Shown here: piece after piece, positions 1 through 12,924 of the stretch
Position numbering within the stretch: position 1 is the first letter of the stretch
Layout: each line of letters starts with the position of its first letter
From: Mesodorylaimus sp. YZB2_4
Lineage: Eukaryota; Nematoda; Enoplea; Dorylaimida; Dorylaimidae
DNA: 64,000 bases
Assembly: GCA_030248295.1 (NCBI GenBank)
Contig: JASANH010000882.1
Location: 496,001-560,000, forward strand
Direction of reading: 5' to 3'
Position numbers and translations under genes: made by a program
The notes under the pieces: generated by a model
Told to the model about the DNA's origin: nothing
Database searches by the model: none
The model's input: the letters and a program-made list of their open reading frames with translations, nothing else

Positions 1-312
1 TTGAGGGAGGCAGGACAAGTAAAAAACAGCATTGCATAATTGGTCCATTATTGAGCCATTTATCTTAACTTGCCTCAAAAATCCCCAGGATTAAGGAAAC
101 AGACCCGATATCGCCAAAGCGCCATATTTCTGGGAAAAGGCTACCAGAAAAACTTATTTTCTTCCCCGTAACAACTTGAGATAGCGTCGATTTCATACAA
201 ATACAGGTTCAAAATTTTCTTCTGTATGAAATCGTTACAAAACCCTGCCTTTAAACCTGGTCCTACCCGACCTCACAATTTCACTTGAATCATTAAAAAA
301 TGCTTGTCTTAC

Positions 313-3300
313 CTGCAAATAATCCCCGAAACTGGCCAGCATATACCCAACGCACGTGATCGCCCGCTCCTTGACCTCCTGATCGATATCGGTGGCTTTC
401 AATTTCGTGAACACAGCACCGTACAACTTGGCCACGTGCGGTGTAAAATCGAAACTACTCGACGGCGTGTCCGGTGGGCGAAGAATACGAATCAATTGTT
501 GCACAACATTCAACGCTTCGGCCGTCACTTTATAAAACGGATCTTCCACTGCATTCACCACCAGCGGCACCAATTGTCCCACGTATCGTTGAAACGTCTT
601 GGCCGGATGACCGGACAATGCTGCTCCCACAAACACCAACGTATCGATTTTCATATTCGAATTCGCTTGCTTATCAGTCAATGCGTGCTGCACACCAGGC
701 AACAATAAACCGAAATAATCAGACGACAAACAAGCCGGATAAACACGCAATAATTCCGTCAACAATGCGAAACATGATTGACGTGTCTAAAACATATTTC
801 AATGGTCACTGAGAAAATTCTGTGATAAAAATGCAATTTTTTGTGACTGTTTATATTAAAACCTAACAAAACAAGCAGCCGTAATGAACTTATGGTTGTT
901 AGAAGTCACTCTGGCCGTTTAACAAAAATATTCCGACGCTCTGCTTTTTTAAAATTGCGCCAATTCCAAATTTCAAAAGCGTTTTCACGCGCTAAAAAAT
1001 CGGCCAGGTATTTTCACTTTCTGGTCATTTTTATAACAAAGAGCGGGATTTTTCAAATTTTGATATTCGTATAATGAGTATGCCGGCTGTAGTCAGGTTC
1101 ACAGCTACCACAATTTTAATGCAACAATCTGAAGACCCTGCGACACCAAAAAATTTCACCAGCCACCCCACAGATTTCTACCAAAGGCCCATTATAGTAA
1201 AGCATCGGCAAGTCCGAAATTTGAATTCGCGCGGATTTCACATTGCTCAGCAGGTTCCAGCCACTTACAATAAAACAGGCTGGATACGGTGACTGTTGTA
1301 ACAACTGCGCCAATCTCTTATGAACACATTTCGAGAGCGAAAAAAGCTGAAATACACTTATTGCTAGAATATATAGCATCGTTTACTTATCAGATGTGCC
1401 ATAAACAATGATACCTTCACATTTGTCATTCAATCATACCCAGACTTCCAGTTCAGCTGAAAACTGCGCTCTTCAAAGAGTATCACTTTTTATAGCACAC
1501 CCAATGACAGCATCGATTCCTATTTTGTGGTAAACAGTCTAAACCTACTGAGCAATGAGAAATCCGCGCGAATTCAAAGTTTGGACTTGCATTTCTGAAA
1601 TGTTTTGTGTTGATGTCCTTTGATGCAGTTCATGACAATTTCTGAAAATTTTGACTACATCGGCACTTTACAACAAGCACGCATTGCCCTGCTGTGAGCT
1701 ATATTTAATCAGAAGAAGTCTAAAGAGACCGATCTAAAAACGCGATTTTTAGCCTTGTAAAAGTAAATAAAACATTTTAAAATTCGAGTTCTCTGTTATA
1801 CGAGTCACCAGCCCGATTACAACTAACTTCCTTTCGCCGTCATTATCTCAACATCGCACGGATTTTAAAAGCGTAAAATGTGGAATTTAAGCATATTATA
1901 ATAAAAGCATTCATGCTCACACTATCTTTTAATCGCTTTTTGTGTAAAATTACTCGTATTACCTTCAAAGATTTCTCTTTCAATTGTTTCGTAACTGCTT
2001 TGATTAATTGCGCGAGTTGTCCTTTCAATAAGACCAGCAGACCAGTCTCATCGAGCGCTGGATCACCGGATGGTACGACCAATTTCGTATGCTTTAATAG
2101 AGCTATATAAGCTTTGAAAATGTCCGCTTTCACATTTTCCTCGCGCTCTTTAAATCTAGAATAAAATTCAAACATTGATTCAGGTTTGAAAAAATCCTCT
2201 ACGAACAGACATATTATTTATAAACTGAACTACAGCTTGGAATATGTTTTATGGTAATCAGGTGCAGGCGTCAAAAAGTTGCTCGCTCGCACGCAGCTGC
2301 CAATAAATAATATATTTAGGTTAAAAAAATGGATTTCAAAAATCCTAAATCATGATTCGATTCCAAGAAAACCCTCGATAATTAACCTGGAATCACGATC
2401 GCATTACGAGAAGGTTTCTGAGAGACTCGACTAGGGGCTGGTCAGTCAAATTTTTTGACCCTTTTCGATATGCTCTATCGAAAGTACTCACAAAACTGAT
2501 TGTCTTCGCGACAGTAAATTTTTTTAAATGCCCATATATGGAGATGAAGCACGTTGAAGATCAAAAGGGGTCACTTTTGGTATAAAAAGTCGTAACTTGC
2601 TTAGTTTTAGATTCAGAAAAACAAATCGTTTTAATGACCGCTACTTTCCGAGGAATCAAAACCTTTTTCAAACTTAGCCTAGTCATAGCTGTTCATGAGA
2701 TATTTATGAAAAGACCGTTCGCGATCAGGCACATGATCGATAATGGGCAAATTACACAAGCCAGATCTTCCTCTTTTTCGCACTGAAATAGAAGCCCATG
2801 GTCAGAACATCATAAAACACCCCGAACTTTTGCACTACGGACCACAGCTATTGTGCACATGGCCGATAACTGCCACCCGTGAAGGCTATGTAGCTAATCA
2901 TGATCGATAATTGTAGCTCTCGATCATTTGCGCTGATCAGTACTAGCCTATCTTGTAGCCCTCGAAAGTCCTACCAGCTTTTTTCCGCGTAAAATTTTTA
3001 AGGTTTTTACCCGCGATATTGAAGAAAACTCAAATTCGGCGAAACGCGGGAAATTCAAATTCGCCCTTTTGCGACTGGGTATTGGAAAAAGCGTATTTTA
3101 GGACGATATCGCTTGTGAAGGCCTGCAAGATTTCGAAAAATTAACTTTCACTAAGACCATCAGTTTTGTGTTTCCGATAGAGCACATGAAAAAGGGGGTC
3201 AAAAACTTCGACTGGCCAATCATATTCCTCATGGGTCGAGTCTCTGCAAAACCCTCTCTCAGTGAAGTTGGACGGAGAGCTCGATCAGCTTCAAAGTGCT

Positions 3301-5594
3301 GGCAAGCACAGTCTATATAGATGACCTTTAAAGAAAAAGTAAATTCCATAGGCGAAAAATTTGATTGATAATTAAAAAAAGAATATGATATTCAGATTCA
3401 GTACTGGCATTTCAGTGATGGTAGTCAAAATTTTGGACCATTATCTCAATTATCTGAGAAATCGAAAACTTTAGTTCCCCTTTCGCAGTCAAGAATTTCC
3501 AGTTTTTTCACCTCCCTGCTGGAGGTCTGAAACTTTGGCTAACCCCTATAATACGTGGGTGCTGAATTCGAAAATCATACTCTTTTTAATATTCCAGCAT
3601 CGATTCTAGAGTGTACCTTATCATCTTTGTAATGTGCAGGCACTACAACAGCAAGGCTGCGCCTCAACCACCATTTTCAAATCTAGGCGCCAAAGGGCCC
3701 GAAGCAGAATTTTCGATCCAGAAAAGACCTGGTTAAGCTGACTCGAATTGACAGTTGCCAACCGCCTAACCTTGACTAAGCTGTGAAGATGAGCGTTTCC
3801 ACTAGCCTGGTTCACCTGAGTTGTGTCATCCCTGCTCGCCAGCTCAGTGAAGTTAATTCAACTGCTCCATAACCACAATTTCCATTCGTGGTTAAATAAA
3901 CTCAACTGCGCCTAAACGGCCGGCTCAGGCCAGGTACTGGAGTTTTAGATATCACTTAGCAATGCTACTAGTTCACACATAGCAATGCATTTGTAACCAG
4001 CATACCCAGTCAGTGGGAAATACTCTATGAGACAGAAATCCCTACGACAAAAAACTCCAAGAAGTAGTTTCCAGGCTAAGTGGAAAAATAGACTGAAATA
4101 CTAGAGTGGTTTAGCATCTCTGTTTGCGAGAGCATATATCTCTGACTCAGAATTGCTTCCAAACATTTGGCCGAAGCCCGGCGTACTTTCCAGGACACAT
4201 CGTCATCGGCCGTCCAGAAATGCTAGTTACACGTCCCATACCTCGTGATCAGCAGCGGTGCCGGGCCTTGATAAAAGTCGGACAACATTTCCCGCCGAGT
4301 ACTCAGAATTGCTTCCAAACATTTGGCTGAAGCCCGGCGCACTTTCCAGGACATATCGTCATCGTCCGAATACTCCTGGGCTTCATCTTCCGACTGATCT
4401 GTTCCATTTCCTTGATCCGTCTCCATATCGCCATTTTCTTGGTTCTCGATATCCATACCATCGTCAGCAGACTCCTCCTCGTCGTAGTGGTAGTTAGGAT
4501 CGTGACACAAGTACTTGCTGCATAGATTTGCGATTTCCGTAACGTACGGGGTCGATTCTTTCGGGCATCTAAAAATAGAGATTAAACTTGAGAAATAATC
4601 GCGTTTGAAAAGATAGTTTCAAACGTACCTTAACAGAATCGACTCAAAACTTTGCAAACATCCTTCGCGTAATTCATCATCATCGAATTTTTCGCAATAT
4701 TTGACCAAGACCGGTATAAATTTGGGTAAGAACACACCAAAACGAGGGCCAGCAGCGCGTGAAACGGCCCCGACGCAAGCAACGTATGTTCGAGTAGTTG
4801 ACAAAGATTGATTCTTTTCCAAAGCGTCGAATAAATAATCGCAAACCGTGTTAAACAAGGGTAGACTGCACACAGCCACCAAATGAGCCAACGCCACGAT
4901 AGCTCGTTTACGAACGGCTAAACGAGAGCTGGCCAACAAGGGCATCAAGGCTTCTTCGATCGTAGCGTGAAATTGAGCCAGCAGACCACCGTAACGGAGG
5001 AGTAAATCGGCCAATATGTCTAACCCTTCTAACTGAATGGCTACATCAACATTTTGTTGTTGTTGCTGACTGCCAAGATCGGCGGTCGAAGTCGTCGATC
5101 CGGTTGTACGCCCGTGAATTGCACCGACCAAACGTGGCGTAACGCGTCGACATACGTTCGCCGTCAATGGATTACTACTTGGCGGTAATTCGCTAATGAC
5201 CGTTTTCAAACCAACCGAACTCACGTCGCGCAATTGTTCGTTATCACTGACCATATTCGCGCACAGAGCATCAACGATCGATTCCACCTGCAACAATGAT
5301 TTCATGAAAGTCAACGTAAAAAAACAAAACTTGGCTAGTTCTAACCTGCGTATCTTTCACTTTGTTCACCAAAGGTCCCAAGCATTTTACTGCCAAATTT
5401 TGTACTTCCCCGTTTTTATCTTCCAATAATTTCAGTAGCATCCGCACGACTTTACGCTCGCTATCGTCGTCTAATTTTATCGAATCTTTTTGCAATTCGG
5501 ACATCAGATCATTTGTGGCCATAAATCGGAAATCCTTATCGGCCGATGTCATTTTCTCTAATAAATTAGCAATATGGTAAGAAACGGACGCCAT
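313..5594 (-). CDS. CAND1: CAND1 (cullin-associated NEDD8-dissociated protein 1), N-terminal half
   Basis: CAND1 is the all-HEAT-repeat exchange factor that binds unneddylated cullin-RBX1 and swaps substrate-receptor modules of cullin-RING ligases. Five exons are visible: 5594-5346, 5287-4629, 4568-4242, 2155-1963 and 786-313. Phases match at every junction and all introns are GT..AG. They encode 634 residues, about half of the family's roughly 1,230; the rest lies beyond the left edge. The start [15 protein letters not shown] is the usual CAND1 N-terminus and the next 60 residues are nearly family-invariant. The acidic stretch ending [13 protein letters not shown] (exon 3), then [11 protein letters not shown] (exon 4) and [11 protein letters not shown] (exon 5) are further family signatures. 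A Gln-rich, Ser/Thr-rich insert near residues 135-160 is longer than in vertebrates. Introns 3 (2,086 bp) and 4 (1,176 bp) are large; intron 3 holds a TIR element and a copy of part of exon 3. Confidence 0.96.
2405..3275. mobile_element. Inverted-repeat (MITE-like) element in CAND1 intron 3
   Basis: A block at about 2405-2540 (containing CTCTATCGAAAGTACTCAC and AAAACTGATTG) reappears reverse-complemented at about 3135-3275 (CAGTTTTGTG, CGATAGAGCACATGAAAAAG, GGGGGTCAAAAA, GAGTCTCTGCAAAACCCTCTCT). The arms are about 130 bp and diverged. The interior has no long open frame. A third related block lies at 35160-35350. I infer an old non-autonomous DNA transposon. Exact ends and target duplication were not resolved. 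Confidence 0.55.
4145..4208 (-). repeat. Partial duplicate of CAND1 exon 3 inside intron 3
   Basis: These 64 bases repeat 4301-4364 of exon 3 with three substitutions. Read as codons they change one residue (Met to Val in the [10 protein letters not shown] stretch) and leave two codons synonymous. The copy lies 34 bp downstream of the exon 3 donor on the minus strand. No acceptor/donor pair around it would keep frame, so it is treated as a non-coding duplicate. Confidence 0.8.
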
Positions 5595-7117
5595 CGCTGA
5601 TCTGCTCTAATTCTCTGACTATTTTTATAATATGTTGTTTTCTGGCGGTGCGATACGATGGGAAATTGCCCGATCAAAGAAAACGGAGGTGACAAAAAAT
5701 TAAGTTTCAAGTACGCAGCACAGTAACCCTCTGCGCACACTTGCGCAATGACGACCTTTGAAACCTTGCTGATCTGTCATAAGTAGTTGGGATCGAAAAA
5801 GCGCCAGTTTTGAGTTTGTACATGGGCTGTATCAAAGTGACGCTTCCACGCTGATAGAAGTGTCACAGGAGAGTGGCTCTCAGGAAGGAGATCTGGGATT
5901 TTAGGTGGGGGATTCTTCCAGCTAGGCACGATATACCGTATATGTGGAAAATGATAGAAAACTGACGATGAGTCACAATTGGACATGTGTCACATATTCT
6001 TCAGCTTATGACCAGTGCCTACTGCCCCTCTTTATGTAAATCCCTGCTCATCGCAGAAGTATTTATAAAAAGTCATATCACAGAGGAAAAGCTTTTGGAC
6101 CTGGCAATGCACACAGTGGCTAGCAATGGCGCATGATGGCTGGTCAACTCATCAATTGCAAAATGAAGGCATTCAAGCTGGAAGTGCTTGAGCAGGTGCC
6201 GCATATCTGCATCAATATCAGCAGTACGACTGACTATGAGCAACAAGCAGATGCATGTCAAGATTCAGCTGGTGGTAGCGCAGGCGTAGCCTGCCTCTCA
6301 CGCTACCTGCAGGTGTGCACTTTCAGTACAGGCGGGTGTTCGACTCGCCGCCCACCGTTATTTCTTGTGTGATGACTGATGCGCCCCTTACCGAGTGAGG
6401 CCATCTATAAAAAACATCGACCCTAACCGGGGAGGGGTGCTCTTTTCGTTTACTTTCTGTGTTCGGCTTATATCCATCGTCTTACATCGTGCCCGTATGT
6501 TGCCATTTTGTTGTGTTATATTGGTGATTATTCGATAACTACTCGGCAGAGCTGGATAATATTTGGGTAGTTGCAATGCATTTCTTGGATTATCAGCATT
6601 GCCTGAGAGTACGAAAAATATAACAGTTCAAAGAAAAGTTGAATAGCGCCACTTTTTCTTACAAAAAAACTTTTTGCCTGGACACATTATGATATCCTTG
6701 GACGCAATACGATGTCATAATGCGCCCGCCTAGACGCATTGTGTCATGAAACTGGCCCTGGTCGAAGCAATTCTGTCCATTGTCATATAAAGTGATCTAT
6801 GAACATGTCATAGCCGTGGTCGTCGCTATATGAACTTCTATTTTTACGTTCCGCTCTGATGGACTCTAAAAAGCAAAACAAGATTTTCGCGCACTTGACT
6901 GCTGGTCAATATCCAGATGGATTCGACGATAAAGCAAAACTACGAGTTGAGCATCAGCGAGCTTTTTTCGAGTTTTCTTCACACCTTTGTGCATGAAAGA
7001 GCACCTGAGGCCCAGCTTGTAATCGTTGCTGGTGAATCAAAGCGAAGCGTTTTCGAAATGCATGCAGGGATGGTCGAGTCGAATGAGCTAGGAATCAACT
7101 GATCAGATGACAAGTCA
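5595..7117. other. Intergenic stretch upstream of CAND1, no gene seen
   Basis: No open frame here has coding character or splice partners. The stretch holds a diverged tRNA-SINE copy near 6281-6375. The CAND1 start at 5594 has no TATA box within about 120 bases. Confidence 0.5.
6281..6375 (+). mobile_element. tRNA-derived SINE (family 1), diverged copy
   Basis: The stretch contains GCCTGCCTCTCACGC followed by GGGTGTTCGACTCGCCGCCC, the anticodon-arm and B-box segments of the SINE family seen better at 15050 and 38818. The A-box half is degraded and no pentanucleotide tail is visible. Confidence 0.6.
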
Positions 7118-7240
7118 AGACCCAGTGATGGAGGTCGATTTGCGAACCATAAACCCGCGCTGACCTTGCACGTCAGGCCGTTGGGGACTCACCCGGAACC
7201 GTCAGTCGAGGTGCTCCGAGACGCAGAAGAACAGGATGCA
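7118..7240 (+). mobile_element. SINE family 2, 3' body fragment
   Basis: It shares a series of words in order with the reverse complement of 11142-11450: ACCATAAAC, GCACG, GGCCG, GGGACTCACCCGG and CGAGGTGCTCCGAG. The tRNA-like head is missing here. Homology is by eye and spacing differs by several bases. Confidence 0.6.
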
Positions 7241-7848
7241 CTGGGAGTCACTCAGCCACTTCACGTTGGATCCAGTGACAGCGCAGACAATTCGGATTTC
7301 TTATGGAACTGCCTGGCTCCCCGAAAATTCCAGCGCCAGCAACGCTTGCAAATTTCCTCTCGGCGTAGCTGAAAAAGCACTGCATCGCTTTTTATCTCAT
7401 GTTTTCAGCACCTAGTATCTTTCCGAACAAGCCCCATAAAACAAAAATGTTAAATTTTTAATTTTTTATGCAGCAGTAACTTCCAGAAGGTAACGATTTC
7501 CTGGAAACTTCAGCGCAACATTCAACAAAGTTTTTTTTTTACGGGTTTAAGACATATGGATTGTGTTGATGCAGTTACTAAGTTGCCATATCTCAACATC
7601 CTCGAGTACAGTATATAAATGCTCGCATCGTCAGAGTTAGCCGCCTTTTCGATTGATGCAGTCAATCACCTTCAGTTTATTATTTTCCAACGGATTTCTT
7701 AAGTTTGCGTATTTGATTCTTTCAGTATGAGTTTGCGAGTAAGTGTTTTTGATTTTCTCGTAGCATGCAGATCTGACGCAGTGATAAGACTTTGATAATC
7801 ATAGGGGAGGGGGCTCAACACATCGCATTCATTCCTTCCCACATCATC

Positions 7849-8092
7849 AGTCTTTATCGATCCCACCCCTGACGATGAGGCCACCACAGGGTTTTGCTTC
7901 ACGTTTATGGCATTTTTTATCCGTTAGTCCTCCATAGCAGATGGAGGCATCATAGCAGCAATCAGTCGCTGGCCAGTTGATGCCCCAGCTTTCAGCTTCT
8001 TGCAGGGAATCAATTGCCTGACAGACCGCCTCGGGCAGAACCCGAATCGGACTGCCTTGCCTTGCAATTTGCAACACGCTATAAAGAAGCAC
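7849..8092 (-). CDS. Possible small cysteine-rich peptide exon
   Basis: An 81-codon open frame runs from 8092 down to 7850. Its centre carries regularly placed cysteines (AVCQAID.., DCCYDASICYGG, KKCHKREAKPCGG), a pattern seen in small secreted peptides. The first residues are only weakly hydrophobic, so a signal peptide would need an upstream exon that I could not identify. No homologue was recognised. It could be a chance frame. Confidence 0.25.
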
Positions 8093-9114
8093 ATGATTAA
8101 TGAATACTTTGGTTTTCCCCTCCTAGGGCCTATTTTGCTGACTGATTTGCTCCCGAAGTCGTCTCCCCAGAGTACGGGTAATGTGGTATACTGTACTGTA
8201 TGTCGCATAGCCGACTCGATGGACACCCTGCTATGGCATCTTCGATAAAGAAGGATAGATATGGAGGTACCAGCAGTACTCATTGAGGGAATTCCGTGCA
8301 CTGCAAGGGTGTCCGCACTGAGTTCTAAAATAAAGTAATCATTTGTTTAGAATAACTTCGATGCTAAAATGAGTCACATTTTAAAATTTTTCCCCTCAAA
8401 TGATTCCCCTGTAATGTCTTCTACCTCGGACCCATTTCCCCCCCCCCCCCCCCCCGTACTGTATAATTTTTGATACTTTTTAAACGCATTAGCGTGTTCC
8501 GTCCCAAGCTTACAACTTTCTTTTATTTCATTAGTTCAGCAAAGTGTCTCGAAGCTGCCAGCGGACAGCAGCATTGCGCAGCAACAAGAGGAGCAAGGTG
8601 TGGCTCGCAGCTCTGCCCCCCCCCCCCCTCTGCCCCCTTTAACATCGCAACTGTTTTGTCTTTCTTGTCACTAATCCTAATCGGATTTTACAATCACCAG
8701 TCCTAGTGTTCCTCAAATATTTTCAAAAACTGTTTGAATCTTGAACGTGCCCCTTCTCAGCCGGGCCATGTCTTTCATGTTACATTTGGCAATCACGGCT
8801 TGTCCTACACCCTTATTTTGTATTAATCGTGAGCTAATTAGGCCGTCTGGATGCTTTTGTATTTTCACACGACATGGATGCTTAACTGCAGCTTAATTCA
8901 GGCTATTTTGATTGTCAGGTGGGCTAGCATCAAGCTCCATGCAGGCATGGGGCTAACGATAAGATTTCCACTTTATATTTGGTATCTTGCGGTGCCCTGC
9001 GCGCAGTAACTCGCAGTCAGTCTTGAGTTTGAGCTGGCTAATAACCGTAGATTTCAGTGGCACTCACCTCCTGTTAATTACCAGGACAGAGTCATATTGC
9101 CTCATATCGATATC

Positions 9115-9166
9115 TTTTCGAAGATATAGACATGGATATCGGTATCCATATCTATATCTTCGAAAA
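9115..9166. repeat. Hairpin: 26-bp near-perfect inverted repeat
   Basis: The arms 9115-9140 and 9141-9166 pair with about three mismatches and no loop. They are built on TTTTCGAAGATATAGA and its complement. Confidence 0.85.
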
Positions 9167-9772
9167 AAGGAACGAATAAAAAAAGAAGGATTTACAGTGG
9201 AATTTAGAAATACGAAGAAATGCAGCCAAAAGGTGGAAAAGGACTGCTGTTGCAGAAATGTGAGAAGGGTTAGTCGTGACATTTGCTGCGAATACTGACG
9301 TATAAAACTGAAGACTGATCGCGCACGCTGTGAATGGAATTTAAAAGCTCTACTGAGAAAGCCGACATTGAATTTGACCGATTCTGAATTGTGACAAACA
9401 GGCAAATCTTGAATCAGCGCAATTTTTCTCGATGTGATTTAAGTTTTCTCGGAAGTTTTGACCCGCCTTTTTCTCACATTGTTATTCAGGAACAGGTAGA
9501 AGGGCATCGCCCGCCTTCCAAGAGCGGGGCATCACTATACTGTAGGATTTTCGAAATATTTTTGTGAAAACAGATGCTTAATTTTTTACCCACAATATAA
9601 GATTTCTAGGTTCAACCAAATATTGATAAAATATTCTAGAATAAATAAATAAAAACACGAGAACTATATTACTATATTAAAACACGAGAGCGAGAAACTG
9701 TAGACTCGAAAATGTTTAAGGACATATTCTCAGAGAATTTTCCAAAGCAAATACAATCGATGTCTGGTCGTG

Positions 9773-12165
9773 CTAAGAAATATTTGTCGGCGTCACCTCC
9801 GCTTTCTCTCTCCGCCCTTTATATCGCCAATAGCCGTACACAGCTAAATAAAACGCCAAATGGAAAAAACTGACGACCGACATTCCCCAATAGAGGCCCA
9901 CTACATTCCCCAGGTCGCAGAACATGAGGTAGGAATCCACCTCCTTCGTCTGCTCATACAGACGATAACTGAGCTCGCTGTAGTACACATGCATCTTGCT
10001 GTAAATTATATTCTTCTTCTCCATGTCCGACTCCAAATCGGAGAAACTGGCCATACTTGAATACGTCCAGTATCGACAGTGGCAAGGGCACAACTGGCTG
10101 GGCACAACTGAGTTGCGTATGCGACTTTCGATTCGAGCTGCGAGCTGTCGTTTCTAGAAAAAATTTCGGTGGATCATAAAAATGGCTAAACTGGTATAAT
10201 GCTTCCTTTTGACTAGCATAGACGACACTGCCTCATCATTCATTGTGTAGAGAAACAAAAATAGAGCAGAAGAGTTTGGATTTGATACACATTTGGGAAT
10301 GTTTTTTTTTGTTTCTAGTTTGCGCCATTTTTCCACTTTGAAATTGTCAATAAAAATCGAGCCCTACAGAACCCTATTGCCTCACGTTCGTATACCCTCA
10401 AGGAAAAAGAGGTCACGAGTACCATTCTGTTCGACTTCTCGCTGGCATCGTCACTGAGGCCCAGGTATCTGGCGACGTCTGGTGCAGAAAACAAGCCTGT
10501 CAAAGCTAATGTGGACGTCGGACTGCACACGGTGCTGGCGTTTGGGCGAAGCAAGTAGCCTGCAGGGATGCAACCCAAGTAATCGTACACCAGCTCAGTG
10601 ATCTTTCGTCCAACGCAGTTGATCCCTTGTGGATCATGAAATAAGACATGGCCTCCTTGCATGCCCAACTTTCCTGCCGGGGCGCAATTATTGATCAGCT
10701 TGTGCATGACTGGCGTGACCCTGATGAAAGCTTGTGCCTTATCCGGGGCTGTCACTGGCGATTCCATGACGCTGTACGGTATTGCATCCACATACACTCG
10801 GAAACCGTTGTCGGCGACCTCCTCCAACCAAGGAAAGTCCTCGACAGGTACTTCGGCCTCGACTATCAGACCACCTCTCGGACCAGGTCTGGACTGATGA
10901 AATGTTCGGTTGTCGGGTTGTGCATTGTCGCTGTCTGAATTGAGCTAAATAAAAAATTAGAAGAGCACCTCAAACGGTTGATATGTACTTTACTATATAC
11001 GAGTTTTTTATATTTTAGTTTTTGTTGGCCAAAGCCCTTTTTGCCTGGACGGCCAGCAGTCAAACCTTCTAAGCAGGGCTGTGCGGGGACTGGCACACAC
11101 AGCAGCGTCCATCTGCTCAGATCGAATGGCTTTATGGTCCACTAGGAGCACCTCCACGCGAGGGCACCCAGGACTGGAAACCGACTTCCTCGGACGATAG
11201 CGGGTGGGCCTTGAACACTGTCGGTGTTAGACAGCCGAGACTGTCTACTCGTTTGGCTTCCATCTGTCCACTCGGAGCACCTCGTCGGTACCGGGTGAGT
11301 CACCCACGGCCAGGCGTGCAGGATGTGGTTTATGGTCAGCAAACCGACCGTCATCACCGGGGATCGAACCCGACACGAGTCCAGCCACTCGCTCCCAAGC
11401 AATACGGAGAGACGAATGCTGGACAGCTGCACCAGCGCGGCCGCTACCAAATACTAGTTGGCACCATATACTTACCCTGAAGACATAACACACGCCATCT
11501 TCGTCCGTTGACTGAACCACGATTGCCGGATCGCAGCAATTGAACTCAACGCTGTTGAACCAACATTTTTTGAACATTTTCTCGCAGCTCAAAGAAGCTA
11601 CGCTAGAAAATGTTGAATAATCTTGGACTTGCGGATTGGATTGGAGAATACGCCAGAACTTGACCAGCAATTTTCGGGGAAATTGTCGAGGGCGCATGAT
11701 GGGGGACATGAACAGGGCTAACTGCGTAAAAAACTCATCGCGGGTCAAATGAGAGCTTTCGATGATTGAGTCTGCGATGCTAAGATTGTTCATTAAAAAA
11801 GTCTGATTAAAAAAGAGTTGGACGCAGACGGTGACATTGGAAAATGGCAGGGATTCGAGGTTCACAAAATCAGCGACTTCATCTTTGAACCCCGACTGGA
11901 GCCAGTTGCGGATTATTTGGCGAATGTAAATCAGCGAGAAACACGATAATACGGTCAAAGTGATCAGAAACGTCGCACGAACGATGGGTATTTGATCGTT
12001 CAGGGCTTCCTTCCAGCCAGCAACACTCACTTTCTCGACGAGATCATCCCAGGCGCGGCTGAGGGGGTCATTTACAGAGTCCGACAGACATTGATCAGTG
12101 CGACGCTCGGTGGTGCTAGCTTTCGGCTGTTCGTGAGAGAATTCTTTGTCAGCCATTGTGGCCAA
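9773..12165 (-). CDS. DEG/ENaC family sodium channel subunit
   Basis: A two-transmembrane, amiloride-sensitive-type cation channel subunit. Three exons, 12165-11476, 10944-10396 and 10153-9773, join in phase 0 to give 539 residues, normal for the family. TM1 is about residues 62-82 (ATFLITLTVLSCFSLIYI). It is followed by LPFSNVTVC near residue 106, equivalent to the family's FPAVTIC block. The middle exon carries part of the Cys-rich extracellular domain (GCIPAGYLLRP). Exon 3 has the LCPCHC motif, then TM2 with the G-x-S selectivity-filter triplet (GLYWGMSVVS, about residues 500-508). The conserved intracellular His-Gly gating pair before TM1 is absent. Intron 1 (531 bp) contains a SINE on the same strand. 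Nematode degenerins act in touch, proprioception and neuropeptide gating, but the ligand here cannot be inferred. Confidence 0.9.
11142..11450 (-). mobile_element. SINE family 2, longest copy
   Basis: On the minus strand it starts with an A-box-like segment (CTGGTGCAGCTG) and then a clear B-box, GGGTTCGATCCCCGG. A body follows with GGTGACTCACCCGGTACC and ACGAGGTGCTCCGAG, ending near CATAAAGCCATTCGATCTGA. Two other loci share parts (7118-7240 and about 12925-13000). It sits in intron 1 of the DEG/ENaC gene, same strand. The head looks tRNA-derived; the source tRNA is not clear. Confidence 0.65.
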
Positions 12166-12737
12166 TTCGATGTTCTACTGGGTGAGCAGGCGTACACGAT
12201 ATACTGTACAGTACGTGCGCATACAGTACCAATGGCGATGAGAGGTGCTTTGGTTGCGCTGGAAGATTGCCCTAGCTTCATCAAATGATAATTGACCTAC
12301 ATTTCTCAGTGACTTCTCATGACGTGAATAGCACTGTTGCTGAGGTGACAGCCATCGTTGGCTGGTCATCCAAGAACCGGTGGTAGGCGAGGATCCCGCG
12401 GGTTTACGCAGAGGCCAAAGGCCAGTTTCGAAAGCACGAACCAAAAGCGCTGAGAAGTTTCGTAGGGCTTCTGCTCTGTTTCGGTGACATATTCGTAATG
12501 TTTTACTTGAGAAAGGCCAGCCGCAGAACGAACGGATAGTAGGCAGGCACCAAACCTTCGCAGTACGAACACAAGTACAGTAAAGAACGTCGCACCTGAA
12601 CCAATATTTTCGGAAGGATAATCTTACGTGAACTGCAATTGCTGGTTTTTTCATGGAGAAACAGAAAAGCTGGCGATACACCGATTCTGTTAGGGAGCAG
12701 TGTCTCGGTCACTACGATGCTGTTTGTTGTTTGGTCA

Positions 12738-12851
12738 TGTAACCCTCTTCCCTGGCTGAGACGTCGATCCCTCGGGTTGATGTTTCCCAGCCAGGGAAGA
12801 GTATCGATCACTCTCCCCCACTCGCCATGGCCTACCAGGCGGGGGGTTACA
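12738..12851 (-). mobile_element. TGTAACC-family MITE, compact copy
   Basis: Ends are TGTAACC and GGTTACA. It is flanked by a 4-bp duplication GTCA (12734-12737 and 12852-12855). The interior folds on CCCTGGCTGAGACGTC against GTTTCCCAGCCAGGG. In reverse orientation it aligns with 50902-51077. Confidence 0.8.
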
Positions 12852-12924
12852 GTCATATATTTGTCCACACACACTGCTCAATTGAAAAACAGAACCTAAT
12901 ATAACTAGTGATGCCCGAAGGTCT

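Noticed and set aside
1..312. A further CAND1 exon
   Set aside because: No minus-strand frame here matches the family sequence following residue 634; the next exon is probably beyond the left edge.
11142..11475. Continuation of the DEG/ENaC exon 1 frame past 11476
   Set aside because: It reads through a GTAAGT donor into SINE sequence. The spliced model restores family motifs.
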